Notes: generated by a model from the sequence alone, not told the origin. Numbered from the stretch's first letter, positions 10,580 through 21,739 are shown. The stretch is DNA of 64,000 nt from Thalassia testudinum (GCA_037157565.1 JAZHRO010000036.1:16790501-16854500); one strand, 5' to 3'. Program-made: numbers and translations.

Positions 10580-13312
10580 CATCATTAGCCATATCTATCT
10601 TTATTTAGTCATATTCATCACTAAATGTTCCTACATAACTGCTAAAGAGACGTAATTCACTGTAAATCCATTCTGAGAGAGACATGAAAATAGGGGTAAA
10701 ATTGTAGTTTTAACAGCATATCTCAATTGCAGTACAATAACAGATTTTTCCAGGGGTTAATTAAGGGTCAAATGACTTTAAGAGTCTAAAAAGTGGGTTA
10801 GTACAGACAGAAATGCATTTTCGCGCATTTCAGGAATTAAATGACTTTCGAAACCTTAAAAATAGACCTGCTTAAATAAATGAGGTTCTGGTCAAGATAA
10901 AATTCACCTAAACTTTCTAAAATTTATAGAAAAATATTCTCTAGGGTTTGGTACCCTCAATTTGACCATCAAAACTCGTCTTGACCTAAAACGGAATCTT
11001 AGACAGATATTTACCCTAATTTGAGTTTTTGCATAAATTATCCAGTAAAACTAGGTCAAAACCAAAATCTAACTCCATCATTAAATTCCTTAGGTCCAAA
11101 TTAGGTTTGTACTAAAATTTGGGCCTAATCTAAGATTGTTCAACCTAGTTTGCATTTTGGTTCAAGTATGACTTTCTTTATCTTCAATAGCTCCTCAACT
11201 TTTGAATTCCTCACAAAAGCCCCCCATCTTCTTTGCCTTCTTCACAAAAAGGTCCCTACCGCCCTAAAATCCTAATCCTACAAACTTCGGTGACCTTTGA
11301 TTGAAGAGAACTCCTCCTCTGATCAATGAATCCCTTCCAAAATTGGAAGGGGGATTCCTTGAGAAGTTCTCTTTCCAATGAATCAGATCTAAAGCCTAAC
11401 AACCTTCCCAATCTCTCATGTGAATACATAAGAGATTCGTGTATCTTTCAAGTATCCTATTCCGACAAACCTTCCAAGCTTGGAAGCTTGTCTTCCAAGT
11501 TCTTTTCACCCTCGAGACCCCTATGAAAGGACCCCCAGACCTCGCCGAGTTCCCCACGCTCGAATTCGACCAGAATAACCCCCAATTCTTCTCTCCTCTG
11601 GCCGAAGTACTCCTCGACGTTCGGTGACCTCCTCCGTCTCCATTCCTCGTCCGTTCGCAATATCGGCGACGGATTTATCTCCCTTAGCTTCCTCTATGTC
11701 ATGTAATACCAGCCGCCATCGCTCTATCTTCGTCGTCGCCGTCCTCATCGGAACATCTTCTTCCCCAACTCCGGCCATATACCATAACCGACGCCGTTCC
11801 ATCCCCTTCATCCATTAGTTTAGGAGTAGATTAGTTTATCATAGCTCGTAGGTTAGTTTCCCCTCCTTAAACCTCAATTTCAAACCCTCGACGCCACTGT
11901 TCATCCTTGCCTTCCCCGTCTACGGCAATCCCTTCGGCGAGGCATTCCCATCGCTACACCGCTCCATACGCCTCGCTGACACTCCCTATAGCTCCGCCTC
12001 GACCCCAGGAGCAAAGCCCTAATTTAGTTAGGTCGATTGCCCCTTCAAACCTTCCACCGAACAGACCCACCATCACACGCACATTCCGAGGTCGTCAGAC
12101 CTCACTCCGCCAATCACCTCTACACCACTAGTGTTGCACTCCATGACATCTGGCGATGCTTCCTGAGTTGTTTTGATGAGGCCGAGAGGCCATCTTTTGA
12201 TTTAAAGTACTCAGGTCGACCCTATCATTAACGAGGAGCTTTGAGCTTGCTTTAAGCTTGTTCCAGCACCTGCAAGCTCCAGGTGGAAGTCATAGGCTGT
12301 GCGGAATCATCTTAGGCACTGCCCAAGATGGGCAATTGGATGCCTTGACCTCATGAGCTACGACAGTTGAAGGAAGGAGTCTTGCCTGTTGTGCGTGAAG
12401 TGTGGGACTTTAGTCCTACATTGTCTACTGAAGACCAGACGCAGTGACTTAAATTGAATTTGTGTCTGTGGCTATCCACCTCGACACACAGGGGGGTGAG
12501 GTACCCCGCACCCACACACGTTCCTCGCCCGTGACACTATGCACGTGGGCCTGGCTCTGACCCAACCCTCCTAACTCGTGCACTCCTCGGCTACCATTCA
12601 CGGTCGGTAGCCCTGGTCCCAGGTATGCTCTTGCCCAAATCCGATTACCCAGTATTGTGTATGGCCTTAAGAAGGCGTGGAAGAGAACCCAGAGAGAGAA
12701 GGAAAGAGAGCGCGGGGGTAGGGGGTTTTGCTACGTTGTGGATTGGCCAACACTTAGCCAATTTTGTAAGTTTCCCCCTGTGCATCAGAAGGGCTGAAGA
12801 AGAAGAAGGAAGAAGGCTTGGACAGAGGAGAAGAAAGGCCGAAGAAGAGAAGGAAGAGGAGGCAGAAGCCAAAGTAGAGAATCGAAGAAGCGGAGAAGAG
12901 AAAGGGAAAAAGCACTGTAGAATCAGACATTTAAGACGTCTCATCCTACCATCAAATGTCCAATTCTCCTATTTTAGGCTAATTAACTTGATTAATATTG
13001 CACATCTACTTGCTATGATTGTGAAGAGTAATTAGTGATTCAAATCACCATTTTAGTCTATTCTTTCTGCACATTGATACTTGACATTATTGCATATCAT
13101 TCTGAATTAATTATGATTTCAATTTCTTATATCTTTGACTCAAATTATGTGCTTATTTACATTATATATTGAGATTAGCACGTGACTTCCTATTTGCTCC
13201 CAGTGAACAACCTCAATCTTTCATTCTAGTTATAAATTTTATTTATTTTTCGCACTGATTAGAACTATACTATAACGCAACGACTTTATAACCCGTTTCA
13301 AAGTGACTAACA
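10580..13312 (+). repeat. Family-B LTR (plus orientation), truncated at its 5' end
   Basis: The sequence matches the reverse complement of the E5 LTRs (49107-51783, 56219-58890) block by block. These include CATCATTAGCCATA at the start, TTTAGTCCTACATTG at 12411, TTGGCCAACACTTAGCCAA near 12745, GGGTTTTGCT at about 12725, a GAA-rich tract at 12790-12910, AAGACGTCTCATC near 12933, and GCTCCCAGTGAACAACCTC near 13197. It ends GACTAACA at 13312. The first dozen LTR bases (TGATGAG...) are missing. No internal region is attached, so it behaves as a truncated solo LTR inserted in chromovirus integrase. Confidence 0.75.
12413..12456 (+). promoter_or_regulatory. snRNA-type USE plus TATA-like box, 24-bp spacing (degenerate)
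   Basis: GTCCTACATTG (12413-12423) differs at two positions from the plant snRNA USE GTCCCACATCG. Exactly 24 bases later comes CTTAAATTG (12448-12456), aligned with TATAAATTG in the E5 LTRs. The downstream first T4 is in GGGTTTTGCT near 12725. Confidence 0.5.
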
Positions 13313-13594
13313 GTCCCCTCATACGTAGGACCCCGTTAGTGAAAGAGAACTCTCCTAGGTTTCCTGTCAATACTCGGTCTCATAGTGTTTGTAGATATGG
13401 ATTAGTCATCCGTCTAGTAACGATATGATCTATCAACTCGAGCCATGCCCGCCTTATCACTGTCACTGCCCCACAGTACCTCCGTGACTCTTGGGGTCGC
13501 CAACTGCTCACCTCCTCCATGAATCTCCAACTCTGTGCCTGTAGACTGGTCAAGTAGCGGGCGCCTTCCGGCTCAAGGTGTTGACGTGCGCACG
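13313..13594 (-). pseudogene. Chromovirus RNase H-integrase linker, continuation of the 9302-10579 element
   Basis: The minus strand reads AWLELIDHIVTRRMTNPYLQ, then TL, a stop, DRVLTGNLGEFSFTNGVLRM and RGL. This is the RIxxAQxxDPYLxxL ... GEFSxxDGVLRMRGRLCIP stretch that precedes the integrase zinc finger in chromoviruses. Joined to 10579 it would restore pol order apart from the duplicated 48 bp. It is cut off on the right by the LTR of Athila element E1 at about 13595. Confidence 0.65.
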
Positions 13595-14109
13595 TGCGTG
13601 TGTTAAGAAGTGTCGTTATAGTCGCACTTGCAACGCCGATTTTAAAGTAAGGAAACGGAGGTGAGTCCGAGTGTCAGTCTCAGGGAGGCGTGAAAATCGA
13701 ATTTTTCTTATCACTTGTTACGGAAATTGCGTAGTTTTGCTTGCGAAAGGTGCGGTTGAAAAGCGAGAGAGAGAGATAAAGAGAGAGATTAGGGTTAGAG
13801 TCGTTTCTTTGCTTGATCATACAACTTAAATAGGAAATCAAGTAAACCCTGAACGGAAAGTAACTTCATTAATCATGCAGCTTTAGTTCACAGCTTACAA
13901 CATTAAATACATGCTTAAACAAAAGTAACGGAAAGCTTAAAAGAGAGGAAAAGAGAGAGGGGGAGAGCGGCGAGGCAGCCACGGTGGTGGAGAAGGCTTC
14001 GTCGGCGGCTTGTCGTCTCCAACGATTACAAGAGGGCCTAAAGCTAGCTAAGAGAGGGGTAGAGTAGTTGCAAGGGAAGTGAATACCTTGAATGAGTGGT
14101 TGGAGAGAG

Positions 14110-14173
14110 TTTAAATAGGGAGAAGGGCTTTCTAAAAGAAGAAGGGGCTTTAGTGACGTCCGGGACGTCGCTA
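14110..14173 (-). promoter_or_regulatory. E1 LTR core promoter: GACGTC double palindrome upstream of a TATA-like box
   Basis: In element sense a near-perfect 23-bp palindrome at 14173-14151, with two GACGTC hexamers separated by three bases, lies about 33 bases upstream of CTATTTAAA (14118-14110). The E3 LTR has the same arrangement: AGTGACG/CGTCACT arms (45244-45265) upstream of CTATAAAA (45208-45201). A bZIP-type site upstream of TATA suggests the U3 core promoter. Confidence 0.55.
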
Positions 14174-14264
14174 AAATCCTTCCAAAAGTATTGGTGAAGC
14201 CCTCCAGCCCGCCGGTCACATGCCCGTGCCGTTCTTCGCGCCTGATCCGTGGCTGCTACGTGAG

Positions 14265-14291
14265 AGCCGTCCGATTGAAGATCGGACGGCT
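14265..14291. repeat. Perfect 11-bp inverted repeat (hairpin) in E1 LTR
   Basis: AGCCGTCCGAT at 14265-14275 and ATCGGACGGCT at 14281-14291 are perfect complements separated by TGAAG. A related but imperfect copy (GGCCGTCCGATC, GAAG, ATCGATGGCC) lies near 14556-14582. Confidence 0.85.
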
Positions 14292-14950
14292 GAAATCCTC
14301 CCTCGGGTGCGCTCGGATCATGCCTCTGGCGCGCGTGCGCGCGCGTGTGGGCACTCGCTGTTTGAGGGCGTGCTGCGTGGCGCAATCTTGGCCGATCGCT
14401 GCTGATCGGGCGGCCCAATTTCGCCACGTGCTTTGTCTTCAATTCTTCGCACCACGCGGCTCGAACCCGCGTCGCGTGCGTGCGGGCGTGCGTGCTAACC
14501 GTTTCGCCACGCCCGCTGCTTTATAGCGGTGACCGCGGGTGGGCGCGCGGTTTTCGGCCGTCCGATCGAAGATCGATGGCCGGGATTTGATCTCAGTTGA
14601 AGGAGGAAGTGGTGAGTGGTGAGTGGGGGGCGACGTGGCGCAACGAGGGCCGTTGATCATCACATCAACGGTCAGAACTTCTTAGGCCTATTGCAGGAGC
14701 TCCGAATGTCGCATTTGGCCAATCTTGGGTTCGTTGGACTCCATTCGTCATTCTGAATCCATCCGTGCGGTCCAATTGCTCATCTGAGGCCTGCTTTGAC
14801 AAATGCTTATACAAATGACCATTAATACAGTTTTATAAGCAATCTTGGTATATGATGCATGCAATGCTCCCATTCTACTTATGTTGTGCCTTTTATTCTT
14901 AAGATGGGTCATATTTAATAGAATTATCACCCCCATGTGCAGTGTTATCA

Positions 14951-16290
14951 TACCCCCATGCTTACTCCTTACTAGTCCCTAGCAAGGTTTATTCTGACCT
15001 TTATTTTCTTTCAGAATTTAAGAAGTAATTGCTTAGACACTTCTTCACTTGTCAATAGGAGGAAATATACCAAGATCTTAATCTACAAAAACTAAGTAGC
15101 GCCCGGATGTCTGCCAAAATACGAATAGCCCGAATCCTTACTTTAATGTATATAACTATACATATGTATATATATATATATATTTAGAATTTTTTTCGGA
15201 ATTCAACGTGGGTTGGTAACATTTTACGGCTACCCAACCCACCCAAAACTTGGTCAAAACCCTAAGTGCTAAGCATCTTGGTGTGAAGATTGTGATAGAC
15301 TCACTTAACGGTAATTCAGACAGACTTCGGATTTCTACGCCCCTAAGTGACCGGAAGAGGAAATATATTTGCCTGAAGGTGTATTTGTTCGATTGGTAGC
15401 TTTCTCCTTACGTTTGTTTTAATTGGGGTCAACACAAAGATTTCTCCAGTGTATATTTCCCCGACTTGTACTACTTTCTCGCTTCTTCCTTAAGTGTTTT
15501 GATTTTTTTTGTGCAGTTATTGAGCTGGGTTCTGGACAACCGACCAATGGGCTGTTACCCACGATCACTTGCTAGCCATACTCGTGTGGTGAAGTGTGGT
15601 TTATTTTCTTTTTTTCTCCTTTCTTCTCTCTGTTTTTTTTTTCTTAGGTGGCTTCCCAGATCTCAAATGTACCTAGAGGCAATGAAGAAGAAATGGTCTC
15701 GTGACTGGATTCTGGACAACCTGCCAATGGGCTGTTCCCTACGACAACTTGCCAGCCATACCACCCTAAAGAGTTCATTAGCTACCCAATTTGTCAAAAT
15801 CTCTGAGGAGTGAGTCTGTGCAAAAATGTATGCAGATGCTTAGACTCAAAGTTTTTCTGAGTTAGAGAGTGAGTTGATAAGTCGTATACTTATTACCTTA
15901 TTTAGTAGGTGGATTAGAATAGCTTAAGGTTGCAAGGATTCAAAGCTAAATCCATATTTTAACGGACACCAGGGCTGATTAAGCCTGACGGCCTGAAAAG
16001 TCTAAGTGTTTAGGTTCTTTTTGTATTATTTCTCATTATTGACAAGTTTCTAATGCCTAAGTTTCTTCCTAAATTCATTTATTTTTTTATTCAAACTGAT
16101 TAAATGAGCTCAGGATTGTGCAATTTACACCCCCCATGCTTAAGTTGGACTATATCCTCATTGGCAAATATATGGATGCTTAGGATTTCAAAAAGATAGT
16201 ACCTGAGTGACGTAAAATACCGGATCAGTCTGAATCCTCTGGGTTCCCTCACAGGAAGGGCTGAGTTTAATGCCTCCAGCTAGGCGGTGC
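14951..16290 (-). other. E1 3' untranslated internal region
   Basis: This runs from the polypurine tract (TACCCCCATGC on the plus strand at 14951) to the end of integrase. It resembles the corresponding regions of E2 (27875-28520 plus 38349-39115) and E3 (45939-47400). There is no coding potential. It includes a TA microsatellite near 15168-15183, poly-T patches and a paired 57-bp repeat (15525-15581, 15705-15761). It ends near TTTAATGCCTCCAGCTAGGC (16268), a block conserved in all these elements. Confidence 0.7.
15525..15761 (-). repeat. Paired 57-bp direct repeat, 180 bp apart, in the E1 3' UTR
   Basis: Copies at 15525-15581 and 15705-15761 share TTCTGGACAAC, CCAATGGGCTGTT and AGCCATAC. 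Equivalent pairs occur in E3 (46513-46568 and 46715-46772) and in E2 (28438-28494 and 38447-38503, now separated by the CACTA insertion). Confidence 0.85.
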
Positions 16291-16296
16291 TTCGTG

Positions 16297-17340
16297 TCAT
16301 CCCTCAACGAGGGTGACACTCTCTTTTGGGGGAACCTGGGCAAAGAAGTGCTTCAATCTTTGACCATTAACTGTAAAAGTATACCTAGTGTTAGGATCAA
16401 CGATTTCAACCGCCTCATTAGAGTAGGGCTTAACCACCCAAAATGGTCCTGTCCATTTGGACCTGAGTTTCCCTGGGAAGAGTTTTAGGTGGGCGTCAAA
16501 CAACCAGACTTGCTGGTTAGGCTCAAAGGTTTCTCTATGAATGAGTCGGTCGTGGACGGCTTTCATTTTCTCCTTATACAGTCGACTATTTCCAAAAGCA
16601 TCCCGACGAATTTCTTCGAGCTCAAATAATTGGAGCGTCCTTTGCGCACTGGCTAACTAGGAATCCATGTTACATTGCTTGACAGCTCAGTAAGCCCGGT
16701 GTTCCAATTCGACAGAAAGATGGTAGGCTTTGCCAAAGACCAGGTGATAAGGCGACATGCCTATCGGGGTCTTGAAAGCGGTCCTGTATGCCCACAGGGC
16801 ATCATCAAATCGTGTGGACTAGTCTTTCCTGTCAGGTCTCACAGTCTTCTGTAAAATGTTCTTGATTTGTCTATTTGAGGCCTCGATCTGCCCGTTTGTT
16901 TGCAGATAATACAGGGTAACAATGCGATGGTTCACCCCGTATTTTCTAAGTAGGGCACGGAATTGGGAATGGATAAAATGGCTTCCACTATCACTGATCA
17001 TGGCCTTGGGTATTCCAAACCGGGAAAAGATGTTCTGCTTAACAAAGTCCATGACAGTCCTGTGATCGCATCGGCAGGTGGCGACAGCTTCAATCCATTT
17101 GGAAACATAGTCTATTGAGACTAGGATGTACTCGAAGTCGTTGGATGGTGGAAAGGGGCTCATAAAATCGATACCCCAAACGTCGAAGATTTCGACAATC
17201 AAAATGGGCTGGAGGGGCATCATATCTTTCTTGGTCATGGTCCCCAGCATTTGGCAGTGTGAGCAAGTCTTGGCAAATTATGTGCATCCTTAAATAGGGA
17301 CGGCCAGTAAAATCCAGACTGCAGAACCTTTGCAGCCGTT
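16297..17340 (-). pseudogene. E1 integrase, Athila type
   Basis: The frame 17250-16819 encodes the catalytic core: WGIDFMSPFPPSNDFEYILV (first Asp), ISDSGSHF (second Asp), NGQIEASNRQIKNILQKTV (Glu), then RKD and a stop. After the stop the frame resumes with [20 protein letters not shown] and [20 protein letters not shown]. 16566-16297 gives the C-terminal domain: [18 protein letters not shown] ... YTFTVNGQRLKHFF. The D,D,E triad is still readable, so decay is moderate. Upstream remains of the H2C2 finger lie at 17250-17440. The enzyme would insert element cDNA. Confidence 0.88.
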
Positions 17341-17373
17341 TTTTTTCCAGAGAAGTGGCCACCACAAGCCTGG

Positions 17374-17960
17374 TCATGACAGAAGGAAAGCACACTCTAA
17401 ACTTCGTTCTCGGGGATACCTCTTGATGATCTGGACAGCACAAAGGCGAAACAACATGGGATCATCCCAGAAATAGTGCTTAGCCTCAGCCAAGAACCTG
17501 TCCCGTTGCTGTCCGGACCAGCTGAGCGAGGTTTGTCCTACAACTAGGTAGTTGACGTAGTCAGCATACCATGGCATTCGCTTGTCTTGCACAGCCAGGA
17601 TGTGTTCATCAGGGAAGGCGTTAGATAGAGGTAGGGAGGGTCCAATGTGGTCTGGATGAAGTCTAGACAAGTGGTCAGCCACCACATTCTTCGATCTGGC
17701 CTTGTCTCAGATATTCAGGTCAAATTCCTGCAAAAGCAGGATCCATCTGATAAGTATGGGCTTTACGTCCTTCTTGGCCAACAGGTGCCGGATGGCTGAA
17801 TGGTCAGTGTAAATAGTCACGTGGGATCCCAGCAAGTACGATCGGAACTTTTCAAGTCTAAAGACTACAACGAGCAACTTTCTCTGTGACCGTATAATTT
17901 CGTTCGGCCTCGTCCAATGTTTTTCTCGCGTAGTAGATCACCACGGGCTTCTTGTCTTAC
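17374..17960 (-). pseudogene. E1 RNase H and RNase H-integrase linker
   Basis: Following the RT, the minus strand reads [20 protein letters not shown] (RNase H start) with stops and shifts, then a mutated middle. The frame 17685-17374 is open: VADHLSRLHPDHIGPSLPLS, FPDEHILAVQ, MPWYADYVNYLVVG and KHYFWDDPMLFRLC. The last part is frameshifted relative to the expected RRYPRE / CHxxxxGGH finger. RNase H would remove RNA from the RNA-DNA hybrid during reverse transcription. Confidence 0.8.
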
Positions 17961-19200
17961 CTTTGTCCCAGGACAGCGCCTATGGCAAAATCTGATGCAT
18001 CACACATAATCTCGAAGTCCTGGGACCAGTCTGGGGGTTGAAGTACAGGTGCGGTGGAGACTAAGTCCCGGAGGGTGTGATAAGCCTGAATGCAATCAGA
18101 AGACATGTGGAATATGGCGTCGTTGACTAGAAGGTTGGTCAAGGGTTTGGAAAGCTTGGAAAAGTCTTTAATAAACCTTCGGTAGAAGCCAACATGTCCT
18201 AGGAATGAGCGAATCTGTCGAACCGAGCTAGGTGGAGGAAGTTTGGAAATCAAATCAACCTTAGCTCGATATACCTCGATGCCCCCATGAGATACGATGT
18301 GACCGAGGACAATTCCTTCTTGAACCATAAAATGGCTCTTTTCCCAACTTAACACCAGATTAATCTCGATACATCGTTTTAGGATTTTCTCCAAGTTGCT
18401 CAGATAATGGTCAAATGAATTCCCGAATACAGAGAAATCATCCATAAAGACCTATAAGTATTCACCCACCATTTCTGAAAAAATGACTAGCATGCAACGC
18501 TGGAAGGTCGTAGGTGCATTGCATAACCCGAACGGCATTCGTCGGAATGCAAACGTGCCGTACGGGCAAGTGAATGTGGTCTTTTCTTGATCCTCCGGAG
18601 CAATTGCGACTTAGTTATATCTTGAATATCCATCCAGGAAGCAAAAATACTTCTGCCCTGCCAATCTTTCAAGGATTTGGTCAATGAATGGCAAGGGGAA
18701 ATAATCCTTCTTAGTGGCTTCATTGAGCTTCCTATAATCAATACAGACCCGCCATGCGGTGGTGGTGCGGGTGGGGATGGATTCGCCATTTTCATTGGTG
18801 ATAATGGTGAGCCCAGCTTTCTTGGGAACCACTTGAGTGGGGCTCACCTAGGGACTATCGGAGATAGAATAGATGATGTTGGCGTCAAGTCACTTGATAA
18901 TTTCTTTCTTAACGATCTCCCGCATGTTTGGGTTTAAACGTCTCTGCATCTGGCGGGAGGGTCGTGCCCCGTCTTCCAGGTAAATCTTATGGGTGCAATA
19001 GGTGGGGCTAATTCCTCTTAAGTCAGAAATGGTCCAACCAATGGCAGCCCAATGTTTTGAAAGGGTCGCAGTCAACTTGAGTTCCTGATCCTTGGTTAGA
19101 TGAGAATTAATAATCACTGGGAAGGTTTGGTCAGGTCCCAGGAAGACATACTTGAGATTCTCAGGCAATGGCTTAAGTTCAGGTGCGAGTGGAACCACAA
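17957..19200 (-). pseudogene. E1 reverse transcriptase, Athila type
   Basis: From 19198: LPENLKYVFLGPDQTFPVII, AAIGWTISDLRGISPTYCTH, QMQRRLNPNMREIVKKEIIK, then a stop. VSPTQVVPKKAG, RVCIDYRKLNEATKKDYFPL and AGQKYFCFLDGYSRYN follow, then a TAA. MPFGLCNAPTTFQRCM leads, after a TAG, to the catalytic VFMDDFSVFG. 18445-17957 is open through LGHIVSHGGIEV, IRSFLGHVGFYRRFIKDFSK and FEIMCDASDFAIGAVLGQR. The DD pair is intact, but at least three nonsense changes inactivate it. It would copy the element RNA into DNA. Confidence 0.9.
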
Positions 19201-19838
19201 TTGATGGAAAGGGAAAGGGCGGGAGTTGATCAACATCGATCTCCTCAAATGGTGTTGTGTGATGGTACTTTAGCCTTACAGAGGTCCACGGGTAGTGATG
19301 GTGACGGGTTAGAACAGTAATTACGGGTTTGGTGATCTGATACAGAACTAAGGGTGAGGCATTCCTCGATCAGACTTTCCACGGGATCATGTTCCTCAAC
19401 ACAATTGCAATCAAAAGACTGTCGCCCGGAAGATATCCAATTACATTTTCCTGTCCCCTTAGGCGATTTCCATACATCCTGTGTCATAATCAATGTTTGC
19501 CTTAGCTAAGAAAGGTCTGCTTAAGATTATGGGTGCGTTATGTAATTTTCAGGGACTTCCATGTCGAGCACCAAAAAGTCAACCGGGAAATAGAAGTCCT
19601 TGACCCGTACAATCACGTCCTCGACAACCCCCTTCGGGGTTTTCACTGATCTATCAGTCAGCTAAATGGTGACAGGGGTTGGTGTCAACTCTCCGAAACC
19701 AAATTGGTGGTACAGGGTTGTTAGAATCAAATTGATAGAAGCACCTAAGTCCAGGAGCGCTTTATCAAATGTCATGTCCCCGATATTGCAGGAAATCAGG
19801 GGCGCTCCAAGGTCAGTTTGCTTGAGTTGTCATTAGGT
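19201..19838 (-). pseudogene. E1 aspartic protease region, truncated upstream
   Basis: The minus strand reads CNIGDMTFDKALLDLGASIN (catalytic D-L-G-A-S), HQFGFGELTPTPVTI, a stop, LTDRSVKTPKGVVEDVIVRV and KDFYFPVDFLVLDME. After a frameshift it continues as NVIGYLPGDSLLIAIV. This is the Athila protease that processes Gag-Pol. At least one stop (CCATTTAGC context near 19665) and shifts break it. Homology ends abruptly at about 19838, where gag should begin. Confidence 0.8.
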
Positions 19839-21516
19839 TATTTTTCATACTCCGACGTTCGCTTCCTCCTTCCTTAGAGTTTCTCGAGTGGAGCTAAGCT
19901 CTACTCCGTCTTCCTCGTCCTCCATTCCATCTCCACGGCGGAGCTACGCATCACTTCTAGCTTATATTCCTCTCTCGCCAAAACTGCTATTCTCATCCTC
20001 TGATTTCGTCAACTCTAGTGAAGCATCGTTGACATCTCCTTCCTCCATTAGTCCAGGTAAGTAGCCTATAACCTTTAGGTAGATCTATAGGTTAGTTTAG
20101 AGTAGTTGGATTAGCTTAGGTACTGCTCTGATCTTACTTATTCTTCGGCTTCGACGAGGTCAAATCCAACCTCGTTGGACTTTGATTCATGAAATCAATC
20201 TCATATCCACCTTTCTCAACTCTCCATGACTTCATTCCACCTTTCTTTTTCCTCGATTAGACATATTTCAAAAAACACCTAAATCACCTCAACTTCTAAC
20301 CACCGCTATCTATGGCGGAGGTTAAAAGAGTTTAATCCATCTAATTGTTCACTCCATTACCTTCGCAACATCATAGAGATCAATTCACCTCAAGTGATAG
20401 CATTTGTCAAACTCAGTTTTCAACTCAAATTAATTTGAGTTTGCATTTGTAATCTAATCTATTAGGGATCAAATTGTTGTGTTCTTAAGACTAATGATGG
20501 TCTCAGGAAGCTTTTCCACTGTTCCTTGAAGTGTTTCATAGAGTTTAAGATTCTGATGATCCAGATCGTAGTTCATCGGAGCTCCGATGAACTCCAACGA
20601 AGGCAAATGTGAATCACAACTCTTTCATCTCTCTGAGAAACTCTAGATCATCTTTTGCTCTACTAATCATGATTCACTCTTCGTTCCTTTATTTTATGGA
20701 CTGAAGCATTCAATTAGCCTTCATCTTCCTTAGCTCCGACAGGGATGAGGAGGTTGATCCACAGACTCTTGGACCTTTGCAATAGGTCAGGAAGCATCCT
20801 TGGAACCTAGAGATTCTAGATCAGGTTTCAGATTCATGATTAAACCTTTGGTTTGGTTTGTCGACCAACATAGTTTGGACCTCAGGCGATAGACCTGTGA
20901 TTAGAGTTTTATTGGTCAAAACCCTATTTTGATATGCTAAACATGTTCCTTAGGTCAAATACATTTGATCTAGGTAGTTATTTGAAGAAGATTAGCTCTT
21001 TCATTTAAAGTCAACTCTTGAGCTCTATATAGTCAAACCATGGTAGTTTTGGAGCTCTAGGCTTCAGAACTTAAGTCTAAGATCATTTCCGAGATCCTAA
21101 GGTTGTTAGGAATCCATTAGGATTGTTTTGAAGTTGTTTTATTGAAGATTTCAGTATGATTTGATCTCTGTATAGTTTAGGTACATTGAGGATTTCAAAG
21201 AGTTTCATAGTCTTTTTTAGGACAATTTGAGTTAGAATTAGCTCAGGGCAATTGTTTTCAATCTCCTAAATCTATTTAGATCTATTCTAGAGGCTCTGAT
21301 TTATCTGTTGGGTCAATTGAACCTCCATCCTAGCTATTCTGAGCTTCAGCGTGAAACTCTGAAGCTTATCAAGCTTCTAAAGCTTTCTAGACCTCTATTT
21401 CTTCTCTAAAAGATGCAGATTAGTTCCAGGCACTTGAGTGATACCTTAGGTGAGAGTGAGAGAGGGAATTCATAGGTCAATTAGAAGGTCCTACCACTCT
21501 TCTTTGACTGAGGTAC
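19839..21516 (+). other. LTR-like sequence, probably 5' half of a diverged plus-oriented family-B LTR
   Basis: No coding potential. Pyrimidine-rich CTCC/TCTTCC text at 19850-20060 and the phrase CCATTAG...GGTTAGTTT near 20045-20095 resemble 11630-11880 in the family-B LTR. The stretch 23573-24250, which would be contiguous without the solo LTR at 21517-23572, contains the family's TTTAGTCCCAC module and AACACTTAGTAAATTTT. I infer one old LTR split by a younger one; exact ends are not visible. Confidence 0.35.
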
Positions 21517-21739
21517 TGATAAACACCTATTTATCATCACTGTTATGCCTAAAAACACATCTAGCTCTTAGGTTTTGCATACTGTAATATGGTTTGGGTT
21601 TGCATTTAGGCATTTCTTAGGTTAGGCATGCATTGCATCAATTTTCCTTTATTTTAGCTCTCATACACTTCATGTCATTGTCAGGGATGATCACACATTG
21701 AGAACCACTTAAACCCTGGAAATGTAGAAGATGAAGATA

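Larger units (their letters stand above)
13595..14950 (-). repeat. E1 3' LTR (family A)
   Basis: The high end is GTGTTATCA at 14950 followed by the polypurine tract (minus strand CATGGGGGTA). The low end is set at about 13595 by comparison with E2 (27250) and E3 (44521) and may be off by some bases. The block GAGTCCGAGTGTCAGTCTC near 13654 corresponds to GAGTCCCGGGTCAAACACAG in E3. It contains GA repeats (13760-13790), a CpG-dense stretch (14205-14660) and a promoter-like module (14110-14173). Confidence 0.75.
13595..19838 (-). mobile_element. Athila-type Ty3/gypsy element E1 (3' LTR, UTR and broken pol; gag and 5' LTR missing)
   Basis: In minus orientation the order is protease, RT, RNase H, integrase, long 3' UTR, polypurine tract, LTR. 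Protein blocks match the Athila lineage ([53 protein letters not shown]). The 5' part with gag, PBS and 5' LTR is replaced at 19838 by LTR-like sequence. The 3' LTR cuts into the chromovirus fragment ending near 13594, so E1 inserted later than that element. Confidence 0.85.
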
